Below are positions 6,840 to 14,914 of a DNA stretch of 64,000 nt, piece by piece; the first letter of the stretch is position 1; every line of letters begins with the position of its first letter. The position numbers and the translations under genes are program-made. This DNA comes from JBBIOU01 sp037443205 (GTDB taxonomy: Bacteria > Bacteroidota > Bacteroidia > Flavobacteriales_D > UBA2798), in the NCBI GenBank assembly GCA_037443205.1, contig JBBIOU010000006.1, forward strand, positions 44,636 to 108,635, given 5' to 3'. The notes beneath the pieces were generated by a model. It made no database searches and was not told the origin of the DNA. It worked only from the letters and a program-made list of their open reading frames with translations.

Positions 6840-9425
6840 ATGGCACTTAAAAATAAAGCGGTATTAGTAAAAAATACATTAGATCCTATAGTACAGCGAT
6901 GGAAGTTTATTGCGATAATATTTTTATTGTGTTTTTTGTTTTACGGCAATACATTAAATAACGGGTATTCAATGGATGATGAATTGGTTACTTATAATCA
7001 TCCGGTAGTTCAAAAAGGGATAAGCGCCATACCTCAAATTTTTACCGAACGTTATACTACAAATTCCAAACAAAGCTACGAATACAGACCAGTTGTTTTG
7101 GTAAGTTTTGCCATAGAGCACCAATTATTCGGGCAAAGACCGGCTATCAGTCATTTTATTAACATTTTATTGTATGCCATACTGTGTACGGTAATATTTT
7201 ATACTTTATTAAAACTTTTTGCTCCTTACCATTGGCAATTAGCGGCATTATCAACTTTCATTTTTTTAATTCATCCTTTGCATACCGAGGTAGTTGCCAG
7301 TTTAAAAAACCGGGATGAGATACTGGCATTATTATTTGCTTTTTTTGCATTGCGCAATACGCTTAATTATGTTAACTTATGTAAGATAAAATATTTGATT
7401 GTAGCATGTTTATTTATGCTCTTGTCTGTTTTGAGTAAAAAATCTACTATCACTTTTGCTGCTTTAATACCCTTATGCCTGTATTACTTTACTCAGGCTA
7501 AGATAAAACATATTTTATTTACTACATTTTTATTAGTAATTGCAGTCTGGGGTATACAATATGGTTTAAAATATTTTTTACTAAGTAAAAGTTTAGGAGT
7601 AAAAAGAAATCTTTTGTTTTTTGAGAATCCTTTGTTTGAATTAGGATATAGTTTTATTGACAGAATACCTGTGGGTTTTTATACCCTGTTATTTTATCTA
7701 AAAATGTTTTTTTGGCCATATCCGCTGGTGGTATATTACGGTTATAATACCATTCCCATAGCAGGCTGGAGCAATGTATATGCAATTATTGGCATGATAC
7801 TTTTTACCGGCATAACTATATTCGCTATATACAGAATCAGGAAAAAAGAAATTACAACTTTTGCCTGGTTATTTTTTGTAATTGCCATATCCATGTTTAC
7901 TAACATAGTTGTGCCCACTGTGGGTATAGTGGCAGAGCGGTTTATGTTTGTAGGTAGTATAGGTTTATCGGTATTATGTGCTTACGGAATTTTTACTTTG
8001 TTAAAGATAAATGTACGCAATCATCAAAAATATCAGAAAAATAAGTATTTAAACTACATTACCGCATTACTTGTTATAGTTAATTTCATATATATATTTG
8101 ATAGAAATAAAGATTGGAATAGTCATTACAGTATTTATTATGCCGATATACAAAAAGAACCCGAAGCAGCTAAGTTACATTCTTTATTAGGTAGTCAACA
8201 TTTTAATAAACTAATTGAACTCAAAAAGAAACCCAATGTAAATACACTTTTATTTCGTCAGCATTTAGATTCTAGTATTTTTCATTTTAAAAGAGCAATA
8301 GAAATTTATCCCGGTTATGCTACTTGCTATAACAACCTGGGAACGACATACTTTAATTTTTTATCAGATGTAGATAAGGCTGCATATTATTTTCAATATG
8401 CCATTAATTTAGATACGGCATACGTAGAAGCCATGTATAATCTGGCAATGATTAAAGAAATAGAGTTTGATATGTTGAAAGATTTAGTGTCTATGTTTGG
8501 AATAATTGATACAACAGTATCTGATGTTGACCATCAAGCATCGTTACAAACCGATGTTTACAATTTGATTTCACCGGCATTTAAAAAATATGTAAAATTT
8601 AAACAAAATTTATATTACACGGCTAATAATATTATAGCTGCAAGCAGACCTGATAAGCCAGCCAATGCACAAAGCTATTATCAACAGACTTTTTTAAGCG
8701 AAAAAAATGCTGAAATTATCAGTCGTTTAAACTCAAAAGAAATTGAGAAAATAACTGAAATATTAAGCAAATTAATTATTGCAGATATACAAAAACTTGA
8801 TTACTCAAAAAGTCGTTTGAATATTGATAGCAGTATGAACACGTATTTTAAACCTTATTTTATATCCTACATTACAGAAAACAATAAAAATATAAAACAC
8901 GTGGATAGTCTTATGCAATTAATAGCTGTGAAAGCATTAACCGAAAAAAACAAGAAGTCGGATGAAATTATACGTTTGTACAATAAAATATTATATACCG
9001 ATCCTTTATATTCGGCAGCATACGATAAATTAAATGTAACCTATTTTTCGAATAATATGTTCGATTCGATGATTAGTTTAAACTTACGTATGTTACAATA
9101 TCCGCAATACAGAAAAGATATTTTGTACACACAGATAGGAAACGGATATAACAATCTGAAAAACGATACACTTACAACAAAATATTACACTATGGCGGCA
9201 GAAGAAAAAGAAAAGTTATACTTAAAAAGTACTTATATCTATAATCATTTTTTAAAAGCTCAAAATTCGGTGGTATGCAATAAATTAAGACCTCAACTTA
9301 ACCAGATAAAAAATGATATTTATATAACCTACGTTACTGTAGGTAATATATATAATACCATAGGTTTAGTAGAAAAATCGCAGCAAGCGTTAATTAAGGC
9401 AAATAATTATAATATAGCAAAGTAA
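6840..9425 (+). CDS. TMTC-like GT-C membrane glycosyltransferase with C-terminal TPRs
   Basis: 861 residues from the ATG at 6840; an upstream in-frame TTG adds four residues and is less likely. Residues about 22-420 form a polytopic membrane domain. The first loop has SMDDELVTYNHPVV, an acidic DDE pair as in GT-C enzymes, then YEYRPVVLVSFAIE and LFGQRPAISHFINILLYA, and after the next helices HPLHTEVVASLKNRDEI. This order is the signature of TMTC-type O-mannosyltransferases and related bacterial proteins, which use a polyprenyl-phosphate sugar as donor. The rest (about 440-860) contains TPR-like repeats (for example YATCYNNLGTTYFNF), presumably periplasmic and acceptor-binding. The stop overlaps the start of the next gene (TAATG). 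A DPM1/GtrB-like enzyme at 12505 in the same cluster could supply the donor; that link is inference. Confidence 0.78.
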   Translation: MALKNKAVLVKNTLDPIVQRWKFIAIIFLLCFLFYGNTLNNGYSMDDELVTYNHPVVQKGISAIPQIFTERYTTNSKQSYEYRPVVLVSFAIEHQLFGQRPAISHFINILLYAILCTVIFYTLLKLFAPYHWQLAALSTFIFLIHPLHTEVVASLKNRDEILALLFAFFALRNTLNYVNLCKIKYLIVACLFMLLSVLSKKSTITFAALIPLCLYYFTQAKIKHILFTTFLLVIAVWGIQYGLKYFLLSKSLGVKRNLLFFENPLFELGYSFIDRIPVGFYTLLFYLKMFFWPYPLVVYYGYNTIPIAGWSNVYAIIGMILFTGITIFAIYRIRKKEITTFAWLFFVIAISMFTNIVVPTVGIVAERFMFVGSIGLSVLCAYGIFTLLKINVRNHQKYQKNKYLNYITALLVIVNFIYIFDRNKDWNSHYSIYYADIQKEPEAAKLHSLLGSQHFNKLIELKKKPNVNTLLFRQHLDSSIFHFKRAIEIYPGYATCYNNLGTTYFNFLSDVDKAAYYFQYAINLDTAYVEAMYNLAMIKEIEFDMLKDLVSMFGIIDTTVSDVDHQASLQTDVYNLISPAFKKYVKFKQNLYYTANNIIAASRPDKPANAQSYYQQTFLSEKNAEIISRLNSKEIEKITEILSKLIIADIQKLDYSKSRLNIDSSMNTYFKPYFISYITENNKNIKHVDSLMQLIAVKALTEKNKKSDEIIRLYNKILYTDPLYSAAYDKLNVTYFSNNMFDSMISLNLRMLQYPQYRKDILYTQIGNGYNNLKNDTLTTKYYTMAAEEKEKLYLKSTYIYNHFLKAQNSVVCNKLRPQLNQIKNDIYITYVTVGNIYNTIGLVEKSQQALIKANNYNIAK

Positions 9426-10429
9426 TGGGGCAAAGCATTGAAGGCATAAGCTATTATTTACCGCAAAATACATTGACTAATACCGATTTATCGAACATAT
9501 TTGCCGTTCAAGAAAAAGATATTTTTAAAAAAACGGGTATTAAAAAAAGACATGTAATTGATTTAGAAACTGTCGTATCTGATTTTGCAATAAATAGTGC
9601 TGAGAAATTATTTCAGGAATATTCCTTTAACAAGGATAACATAGATGCAATTATATTTTGCTCATCGGCATATGATTATAAAGTACCGGCTACTGCTTGT
9701 GTATTACAAAATAAATTAAACTTAGGTAAACATATATATACCATCGATATCAGACATGGCTGTACCGGTTATATATATAGTTTAAGTGTGGCAAAAGGAT
9801 TGATGAATACCTCACAGGCAAACCATGTTTTAATTTTTACAACAGAAATTCCAACCAGCGTTATTCATCCTGGTGATTTGGAATTGAGAATGATTTTTGG
9901 TGATGCTAGTGCAATAACTTATCTGTGCAACAAAAATAATTCAACAGGAAATATTGGTGAATTTGTTTTTGGAACGGATGGTTCGGGTGCCGGTAATTTA
10001 TTTGTTAAATACAGTGGCAGTGTACAAAGACTAAAATCTGATTGGTTATTAAAAACCGAATCGCACGGTGGTATGCCATACGGTATGTTGGAAATGAATT
10101 CCGTAGAAATCTTTACATTTACCTTGCGTGAAGTACCAACCCTTGTTGCAGAGGTGCTTAAAAAAAACAGGATAAGCATGGATGAAATAGACTTATTTAT
10201 TTTTCATCAGGCTAACGCTTTTTTGCTGAATATGTTAAGAAGAAAATTAAAAATACCGGAAAGCAAATTTTATGTGTATATAGAACAGGTAGGCAATACA
10301 GTTTCGGCCAGTATACCCATAGCGCTGAAAGAAGCAATAAAAGAAGGTAAAGCTAAAAAGGGTGATAAAATTTTGCTGGCTGCATTTGGTATCGGTTATT
10401 CGTGGTGTGGTACGGTAATTACGTTATAA
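9425..10429 (+). CDS. Beta-ketoacyl-ACP synthase III-like enzyme (first of two)
   Basis: 334 residues, thiolase fold of the FabH family. The Cys-His-Asn triad is complete: Cys113 in RHGCTGYIYSL, His261 in FHQANAFLLNM and Asn291 in VGNTVSASIPIAL. The C-terminal AAFGIGYSWCGTVI is the usual glycine-rich end. FabH enzymes condense an acyl-CoA or acyl-ACP with malonyl-ACP to start a chain. Because it lies in a dedicated cluster with its own ACP, a second synthase and an SDR, it probably makes a specialised short acyl group rather than serving bulk fatty-acid synthesis (inference). It overlaps the preceding gene by one base. A gap of 31 bases precedes the ACP. Confidence 0.9.
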   Translation: MGQSIEGISYYLPQNTLTNTDLSNIFAVQEKDIFKKTGIKKRHVIDLETVVSDFAINSAEKLFQEYSFNKDNIDAIIFCSSAYDYKVPATACVLQNKLNLGKHIYTIDIRHGCTGYIYSLSVAKGLMNTSQANHVLIFTTEIPTSVIHPGDLELRMIFGDASAITYLCNKNNSTGNIGEFVFGTDGSGAGNLFVKYSGSVQRLKSDWLLKTESHGGMPYGMLEMNSVEIFTFTLREVPTLVAEVLKKNRISMDEIDLFIFHQANAFLLNMLRRKLKIPESKFYVYIEQVGNTVSASIPIALKEAIKEGKAKKGDKILLAAFGIGYSWCGTVITL

Positions 10430-10460
10430 ATGTATATATTTGCGTAAAAAGCTTAAAATT

Positions 10461-10694
10461 ATGACCATAGAGGAGTTTATTAATAAAATAGAATCAGAAA
10501 TAGAAGAATTTCCACCGGGCACATTAAAACCCGATACAAACCCCAGAGAACTTGAGCAGTGGAGTTCTATGCATGCATTAATTTTAATTGCATTGATTGA
10601 TTCAGAATATAATGTTACTATCAGCGGTGAAGAACTTATTAAATGTCTTACCGTGAATGATTTATATAATTTGGTTCAATCTAAATTATCGTAA
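10461..10694 (+). CDS. Acyl carrier protein
   Basis: 77 residues from the ATG at 10461; an in-frame TTG seven codons upstream is not needed. The small acidic protein has the four-helix ACP pattern, with EQWSSMHALILIALIDSEY around residue 32-50. Ser36 in W-S-S-M is the expected phosphopantetheine attachment site, although the usual preceding Asp is Ser here. ACPs of saccharide and lipid clusters typically read W-D-S-L/M at this place. It sits between the two KAS III genes and its stop overlaps the start of the second one (TAATG). It most likely carries the acyl intermediate between the two synthases and the SDR. Confidence 0.85.
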   Translation: MTIEEFINKIESEIEEFPPGTLKPDTNPRELEQWSSMHALILIALIDSEYNVTISGEELIKCLTVNDLYNLVQSKLS

Positions 10695-11746
10695 TGGCAT
10701 TTATTACTATACCGAATGTTACAATAAAAGCAATATCAGCCTGTGTTCCTAAGAACACCGAAAGCAATTATGATTATGATTGGATTACTCCGGAAGAAAG
10801 AGCCTTGTTGGTAAAAACTACAGGTATAGAAAAACGAAGAGTAGCATCCGAAAATATCTGTACATCAGATATGTGTTTTGAAGCTGCACAAAAATTGATT
10901 CACGATTTATCAATTGATAAAAACGAAATAGAAGTATTAGTATTTGTATCACAAACAGTGGATTATTTTTTGCCCGCAACCGGAATTATACTTCAGGAGC
11001 GATTAGGTTTAAATAAAAATACCATGGCGTTTGATATAATGTTGGGCTGCTCCGGTTATGTTTATGGGCTGTCTGTTATCAGTACCTTGATAAGCACCGG
11101 AAAATTTAAAAAAGGGTTATTATTGGCAGGAGATAAATCAACTTTTTCAGTATCTAAAAAGGATAAAAGTACATATCCGTTATTTAGCGATGCGGGTACA
11201 GCCACCTTAATCGAATATGATGAACATGCTGCTCTGATGGATTTTAATTTACAAAGTGATGGAGCAGGATATAAAGCCATTCATATACCCGAAGGAGGTA
11301 CGCGTGTGCGATGGAATGAAAATACTCTAAAACCTATTGAAATTGAAAAAGGCATTATCAGAAATAAATCTAATCTTTGGCTCGATGGAGTTGAAGTGTT
11401 TAACTTTTCGCTCAGAGAAGCAGCACCTAATGTCCAAAATTTAATCAATTATAACAACACTACAATAGACGATTATCATTATTTTATTTTTCATCAGGCA
11501 AATAAATTAATGAACGAAAGCATACGCAAAAAATTAAAACTGGCACCCGAAAAAGTACCTTATTCATTAAAAGATTTTGGAAATACCAGTTCTGCTTCTA
11601 TACCATTGACCATGGTTACCCAATTACAGGATAAAAATTTAGCCAATCATAATTTTATATTTTCGGCATTTGGCGTTGGTTTAAGTTGGGCATCCTGCGC
11701 CATAAAAAATACCCATATACAATTATTACCCTTATTAGAAATATAA
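10694..11746 (+). CDS. Beta-ketoacyl-ACP synthase III-like enzyme (second of two)
   Basis: 350 residues, again with an intact FabH triad: Cys119 in LGCSGYVYGLSV, His267 in FHQANKLMNE and Asn297 in DFGNTSSASIPLTM. It is clearly diverged from the first copy (different N-terminus, an additional acidic region near 25-37, and a longer C-terminus), so the pair is not a recent duplication. Two synthases on one carrier protein suggest either two extension steps, a heterodimer, or one acting as an acyltransferase. DpsC-like and CerJ-like proteins of this fold transfer acyl groups, but those change the triad, whereas both triads are complete here. The SDR gene begins at the base directly after its stop codon. 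Confidence 0.9.
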   Translation: MAFITIPNVTIKAISACVPKNTESNYDYDWITPEERALLVKTTGIEKRRVASENICTSDMCFEAAQKLIHDLSIDKNEIEVLVFVSQTVDYFLPATGIILQERLGLNKNTMAFDIMLGCSGYVYGLSVISTLISTGKFKKGLLLAGDKSTFSVSKKDKSTYPLFSDAGTATLIEYDEHAALMDFNLQSDGAGYKAIHIPEGGTRVRWNENTLKPIEIEKGIIRNKSNLWLDGVEVFNFSLREAAPNVQNLINYNNTTIDDYHYFIFHQANKLMNESIRKKLKLAPEKVPYSLKDFGNTSSASIPLTMVTQLQDKNLANHNFIFSAFGVGLSWASCAIKNTHIQLLPLLEI

Positions 11747-12505
11747 ATGATTACACCTTATCATATATATAATAAAACGATATTGGTTACAGGAGCCTCT
11801 TCGGGTATTGGTAAAAAGATTGCGGTGTTTGCCTCAGAAATGGGCGGAACACTTATCGTAAATGGTAGAGATGAATTAAAATTAAAGGATACTTTTACCC
11901 GGCTTAAAGGTGATAATCATGTGTTGTTACAGGCTGATTTGTTGAATGATAAGGATATTGAAACATTAATTGAATCAGTACCTCCATTAGACGGGATAGT
12001 AATATCAGCGGGTATTATTGACCCTTATCCCATAGGTTTTTTAAATAAACAAAAAATAGAAAAAACTTTCAGTATCAATTTTAACCAACAGGTTATTCTC
12101 ATATCGGGTTTATTACGTAAAAAGAAAATTAATAAAAATGCATCCATAGTTTTTATTTCTTCTATATCGGCTAAGCACCCGCATAAAGGAGGTTCCGTAT
12201 ATTCGGCATCAAAAGCGGCTTTAGAATCATTTAGTAAATCACTGGCGCTCGAATATTCAAACAAAGCCATACGCTCTAATTGTATTCAGGCATCTATGGT
12301 TAAAACCGAAATGTATGACATAGCCGAACAACATATCTCTAAAGAAAGAATGAACGCACATATACAACATTATCCCCTGGGAGTAGGATACCCGCAAGAT
12401 ATAGCAAATGCAACAGTTTTTTTATTGTCTGATGCATCTCGTTGGATTACGGGTGCAACCATCCTTATGGATGGAGGTTTTTTATTAGGAGATTTTATAA
12501 AATAA
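11747..12505 (+). CDS. Short-chain dehydrogenase/reductase, FabG-like
   Basis: 252 residues. The Rossmann motif TGASSGIG is at 15-22, the structural SAG at 87-89 (ISAGI), the catalytic Ser at 138-139 (FISSIS), and Tyr152 and Lys156 in YSASK. The C-terminal ending, ASRWITGATILMDGGF, is typical of FabG and related classical SDRs. The likely reaction is NAD(P)H reduction of a 3-ketoacyl-ACP produced by the neighbouring synthases to the 3-hydroxyacyl form. A sugar substrate is possible given the glycosyltransferase next door. It abuts the second synthase, and its stop overlaps the start of the glycosyltransferase (TAATG). Confidence 0.88.
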   Translation: MITPYHIYNKTILVTGASSGIGKKIAVFASEMGGTLIVNGRDELKLKDTFTRLKGDNHVLLQADLLNDKDIETLIESVPPLDGIVISAGIIDPYPIGFLNKQKIEKTFSINFNQQVILISGLLRKKKINKNASIVFISSISAKHPHKGGSVYSASKAALESFSKSLALEYSNKAIRSNCIQASMVKTEMYDIAEQHISKERMNAHIQHYPLGVGYPQDIANATVFLLSDASRWITGATILMDGGFLLGDFIK

Positions 12506-13428
12506 TGGAAGATAAACTTAAAATATCTGTGGTAATACCTGTATATAACAGCGAAAAATCTATTGCAGAACTTGTAGATAGAATTGTTAAAACTTTGCAA
12601 AATTATATATTTGAAATAATTCTGGTTAATGACGGAAGTAAAGACAAAAGTTGGATTGAGATAGAAAAACAAAAAAATATCTATCCTGATAAAATTCGGG
12701 CAATTAATTTGACAAAAAATTTTGGACAGCATAATGCATTGTTATGCGGTTTTAGCTTTTGTAACAACGATTTAATTATAACGCTTGATGATGATTTACA
12801 ACATCCCCCTGAAGAAATCAATAAGCTTGTTGCTACATATATTAATACCGATGCAGATGTAATTTATGGTATGTATAAACAAAAAAATCATTCCTTCATC
12901 AGAAATACCGGAAGCGCAATACTTAGAAAAACTTCCGATTACAGGGAAATTAACCAATCGGGTGGCTCATCCTTTCGCCTGATAAAAAAAAGACTAATAG
13001 ATATATTAATAAGCAAACACGCTAATCATTATTTGTATATAGACGAAATTCTGAATTGGTATAAATCGGCCGTTGCATTGGTTGAAGTAGAACATCATCC
13101 TCGAAAATACGGTAAGTCAGGTTATACAATTAGTAAATTAATAATAATATACATAAATAATTTATATCATTACAGTACAAAACCTTTAAAAATTATTGCA
13201 GGCATTGGTTTTTTTACTTCTATTATTTCGTTTTTAATAGGCTTGCGCTTCATTTACAAAAAGATTGTACACGGTATTGAAGTACCCGGATACACTTCAA
13301 TTATTGTTAGTATTATGTTTAGCACCGGATTAATTTTATTGTGTTTAGGTATCATCGGAAATTACTTATATAAACTTTATCATCTGCAACAGAAAAGACC
13401 TCCATATACCATAAAAAATATTTTGTAA
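12505..13428 (+). CDS. Family 2 glycosyltransferase, DPM1/GtrB/ArnC-like
   Basis: 307 residues from the ATG at 12505, which overlaps the SDR stop. The GT-A domain shows SVVIPVYNSEKSI, VNDGSKD, NLTKNFGQHNALLCGF and the acidic DDDLQHPPEE, a pattern typical of enzymes that load a sugar on polyprenyl phosphate. Two hydrophobic helices follow (about 228-250 and 267-292), as in GtrB and ArnC. The expected activity is transfer of a hexose or amino sugar from a nucleotide donor to undecaprenyl phosphate at the cytoplasmic face. The product could be flipped and used by the TMTC-like enzyme at the head of this cluster. Confidence 0.87.
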   Translation: MEDKLKISVVIPVYNSEKSIAELVDRIVKTLQNYIFEIILVNDGSKDKSWIEIEKQKNIYPDKIRAINLTKNFGQHNALLCGFSFCNNDLIITLDDDLQHPPEEINKLVATYINTDADVIYGMYKQKNHSFIRNTGSAILRKTSDYREINQSGGSSFRLIKKRLIDILISKHANHYLYIDEILNWYKSAVALVEVEHHPRKYGKSGYTISKLIIIYINNLYHYSTKPLKIIAGIGFFTSIISFLIGLRFIYKKIVHGIEVPGYTSIIVSIMFSTGLILLCLGIIGNYLYKLYHLQQKRPPYTIKNIL

Positions 13429-13429
13429 A

Positions 13430-14110
13430 GTGATAATCCAAAAATACAATATTAAATTAAGCAGATTAACACTTGAGGACATTGAATTAGTCAGAGAAAA
13501 AAGGAACAGCGCTGATATCAGAAAGTATATGATTTACCAGAAATATATTGAACCTGATGCACAGCTCAAATGGTTTCATAATATAAACAACGTTTATAAT
13601 ATATACTTATTAATTGAAGTTGATGGAAAAAAAATAGGATTAGTTAACGGTAAAAATTCTGATTTTAAAAAAAAAGAATCGGAAGGAGGAATTTTTGTAT
13701 GGGACGAAAACTATCGTAATACCATAATTCCTGCTTTAGTATCTGTTATAACGCTTGATTATATTTTCCTTATCTGTGAGTTTGAAAAATCATATATCAA
13801 AGTATTAGATACCAATAAAAATGCAATTATGTTTAACAAGCAGATTGGCTATGAACTATATGAATCAAAACCTGAGTTGGGATATAGTATTTATGTACTG
13901 AATAAAGAACGGTATTTAAGTAAAATCAAATTATTTAGAAAAGTCATTGCAAAATTAACGGGTGATGGTACAGAGCTGGGTATTCAAAATTTTTCTTTTT
14001 CGGGTGTTTCAGATCAGGACATTCAACTTCTTTATGGAGATTTACCCGGCTACCTCAAGCAAAAAATAAATGTGGTATTAAAAAATGAAAACAGAAAATT
14101 GCTTGAATAA
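13430..14110 (+). CDS. GNAT-like acyltransferase of the glycan/acyl cluster
   Basis: 226 residues, GTG start at 13430, one base after the preceding stop. Residues about 8-165 resemble PseH/RimL-like GNAT proteins: LSRLTLEDIELVREKRNSADIR at the start, YLLIEVDGKKIGLVNG in the middle, GGIFVWDENYRN, and KSYIKVLDTNKNAIMFNKQIGYEL where the acyl-CoA-binding part ends. The C-terminal 60 residues are unique. GNAT enzymes of this kind acylate amino sugars, and here the acyl donor could be the product of the KAS/ACP/SDR genes (inference). The gene overlaps the next one by 26 bases. Assignment to a GNAT fold is by pattern only. Confidence 0.6.
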   Translation: MIIQKYNIKLSRLTLEDIELVREKRNSADIRKYMIYQKYIEPDAQLKWFHNINNVYNIYLLIEVDGKKIGLVNGKNSDFKKKESEGGIFVWDENYRNTIIPALVSVITLDYIFLICEFEKSYIKVLDTNKNAIMFNKQIGYELYESKPELGYSIYVLNKERYLSKIKLFRKVIAKLTGDGTELGIQNFSFSGVSDQDIQLLYGDLPGYLKQKINVVLKNENRKLLE

Positions 14111-14861
14111 AATTAAATTAAAATATCATTCCCCATTTTATTCGTTTATACACAATCAAGATAAAAATACCAGTAAGGATACTTTTTATAATACAGATGA
14201 TTTTACTTGGGTAAAAGATGTAGAACAAAATTTTAAAATTATTAAAGATGAAGTTTTAAATTATTTATCAAATAATCATCATCAATTAAAACCGTATTTT
14301 GCATCTTCAATGATAAATAAAGCAGAAAACTGGAAGGTATTGGGTTTTTTATTTTGGGGAAATAAAATGTCTGTTCATGTAATGCGTGCTTGTCCGGCTA
14401 CGCTCAGTATTTTAAAACGAATACCCGGTTTGGTATCAGCTTCTATTAGTATTACCGAACCATATACAGATATAAAACCCCATTACGGAGATACGGATGC
14501 CATATATCGTTGCCATTTTGGAATTGAAATACCAGCTTCATTGCCCTATTGCGGATTTAGAGTAGCTTATGAAGATAGAAGATGGGAAGAGGGTAAAATA
14601 CTTATGTTTAACGATGCTAATTATCACAGAGGTTGGAATTATACCCCTAAACGCAGAATAATTTTGATTTTAGATGTACTAAAAGAACAATATATCCCTC
14701 ATAAAAAATGGATATGTTCTATGGTTTTATCCGGCCTATATATGCAATTTATCAAACAAAAATTTTCCATATCATATAAGCGAAGCGGAGTGTTTTTTAA
14801 GCCTGTATTTTATTTCATAGCTTGTGTGATTTATCTTATAAAATCAATTACACCCGAATAG
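14085..14861 (+). CDS. Aspartyl/asparaginyl beta-hydroxylase-like (LpxO-type) dioxygenase
   Basis: 258 residues. The core (about 85-200) carries the family motifs: His133 in PHYGDTDAIYRCH, IEIP, FNDANYHRGWN with His181, and the 2-oxoglutarate-binding Arg at 190-191 (PKRRIIL). Fe(II)/2-oxoglutarate enzymes of this family hydroxylate peptidyl Asp or Asn, or, as in LpxO, the acyl chain of lipid A. Two hydrophobic stretches after residue 205 (about 208-220 and 238-253) suggest membrane attachment, which fits the lipid type. In this cluster it could hydroxylate the acyl group made upstream; that is inference. It starts inside the preceding gene (26-base overlap) and ends the plus-strand run. Confidence 0.83.
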   Translation: MKTENCLNKIKLKYHSPFYSFIHNQDKNTSKDTFYNTDDFTWVKDVEQNFKIIKDEVLNYLSNNHHQLKPYFASSMINKAENWKVLGFLFWGNKMSVHVMRACPATLSILKRIPGLVSASISITEPYTDIKPHYGDTDAIYRCHFGIEIPASLPYCGFRVAYEDRRWEEGKILMFNDANYHRGWNYTPKRRIILILDVLKEQYIPHKKWICSMVLSGLYMQFIKQKFSISYKRSGVFFKPVFYFIACVIYLIKSITPE

Positions 14862-14914
14862 TTTGTTTAAACAATGATGCCAAAAATTTGATGATATATA
14901 TTATAATAAAAAAA

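Noticed and set aside
10435..10442. TATATTTG as an internal promoter for the ACP gene
   Set aside because: No TTG lies at -33 spacing and the flanking genes are tightly packed; probably chance in AT-rich sequence.
12442..12504. 21-codon N-terminal extension of the GtrB-like glycosyltransferase
   Set aside because: It lies inside the SDR coding sequence in another frame; the ATG at 12505 starts the conserved VVIPVYN region at normal distance.
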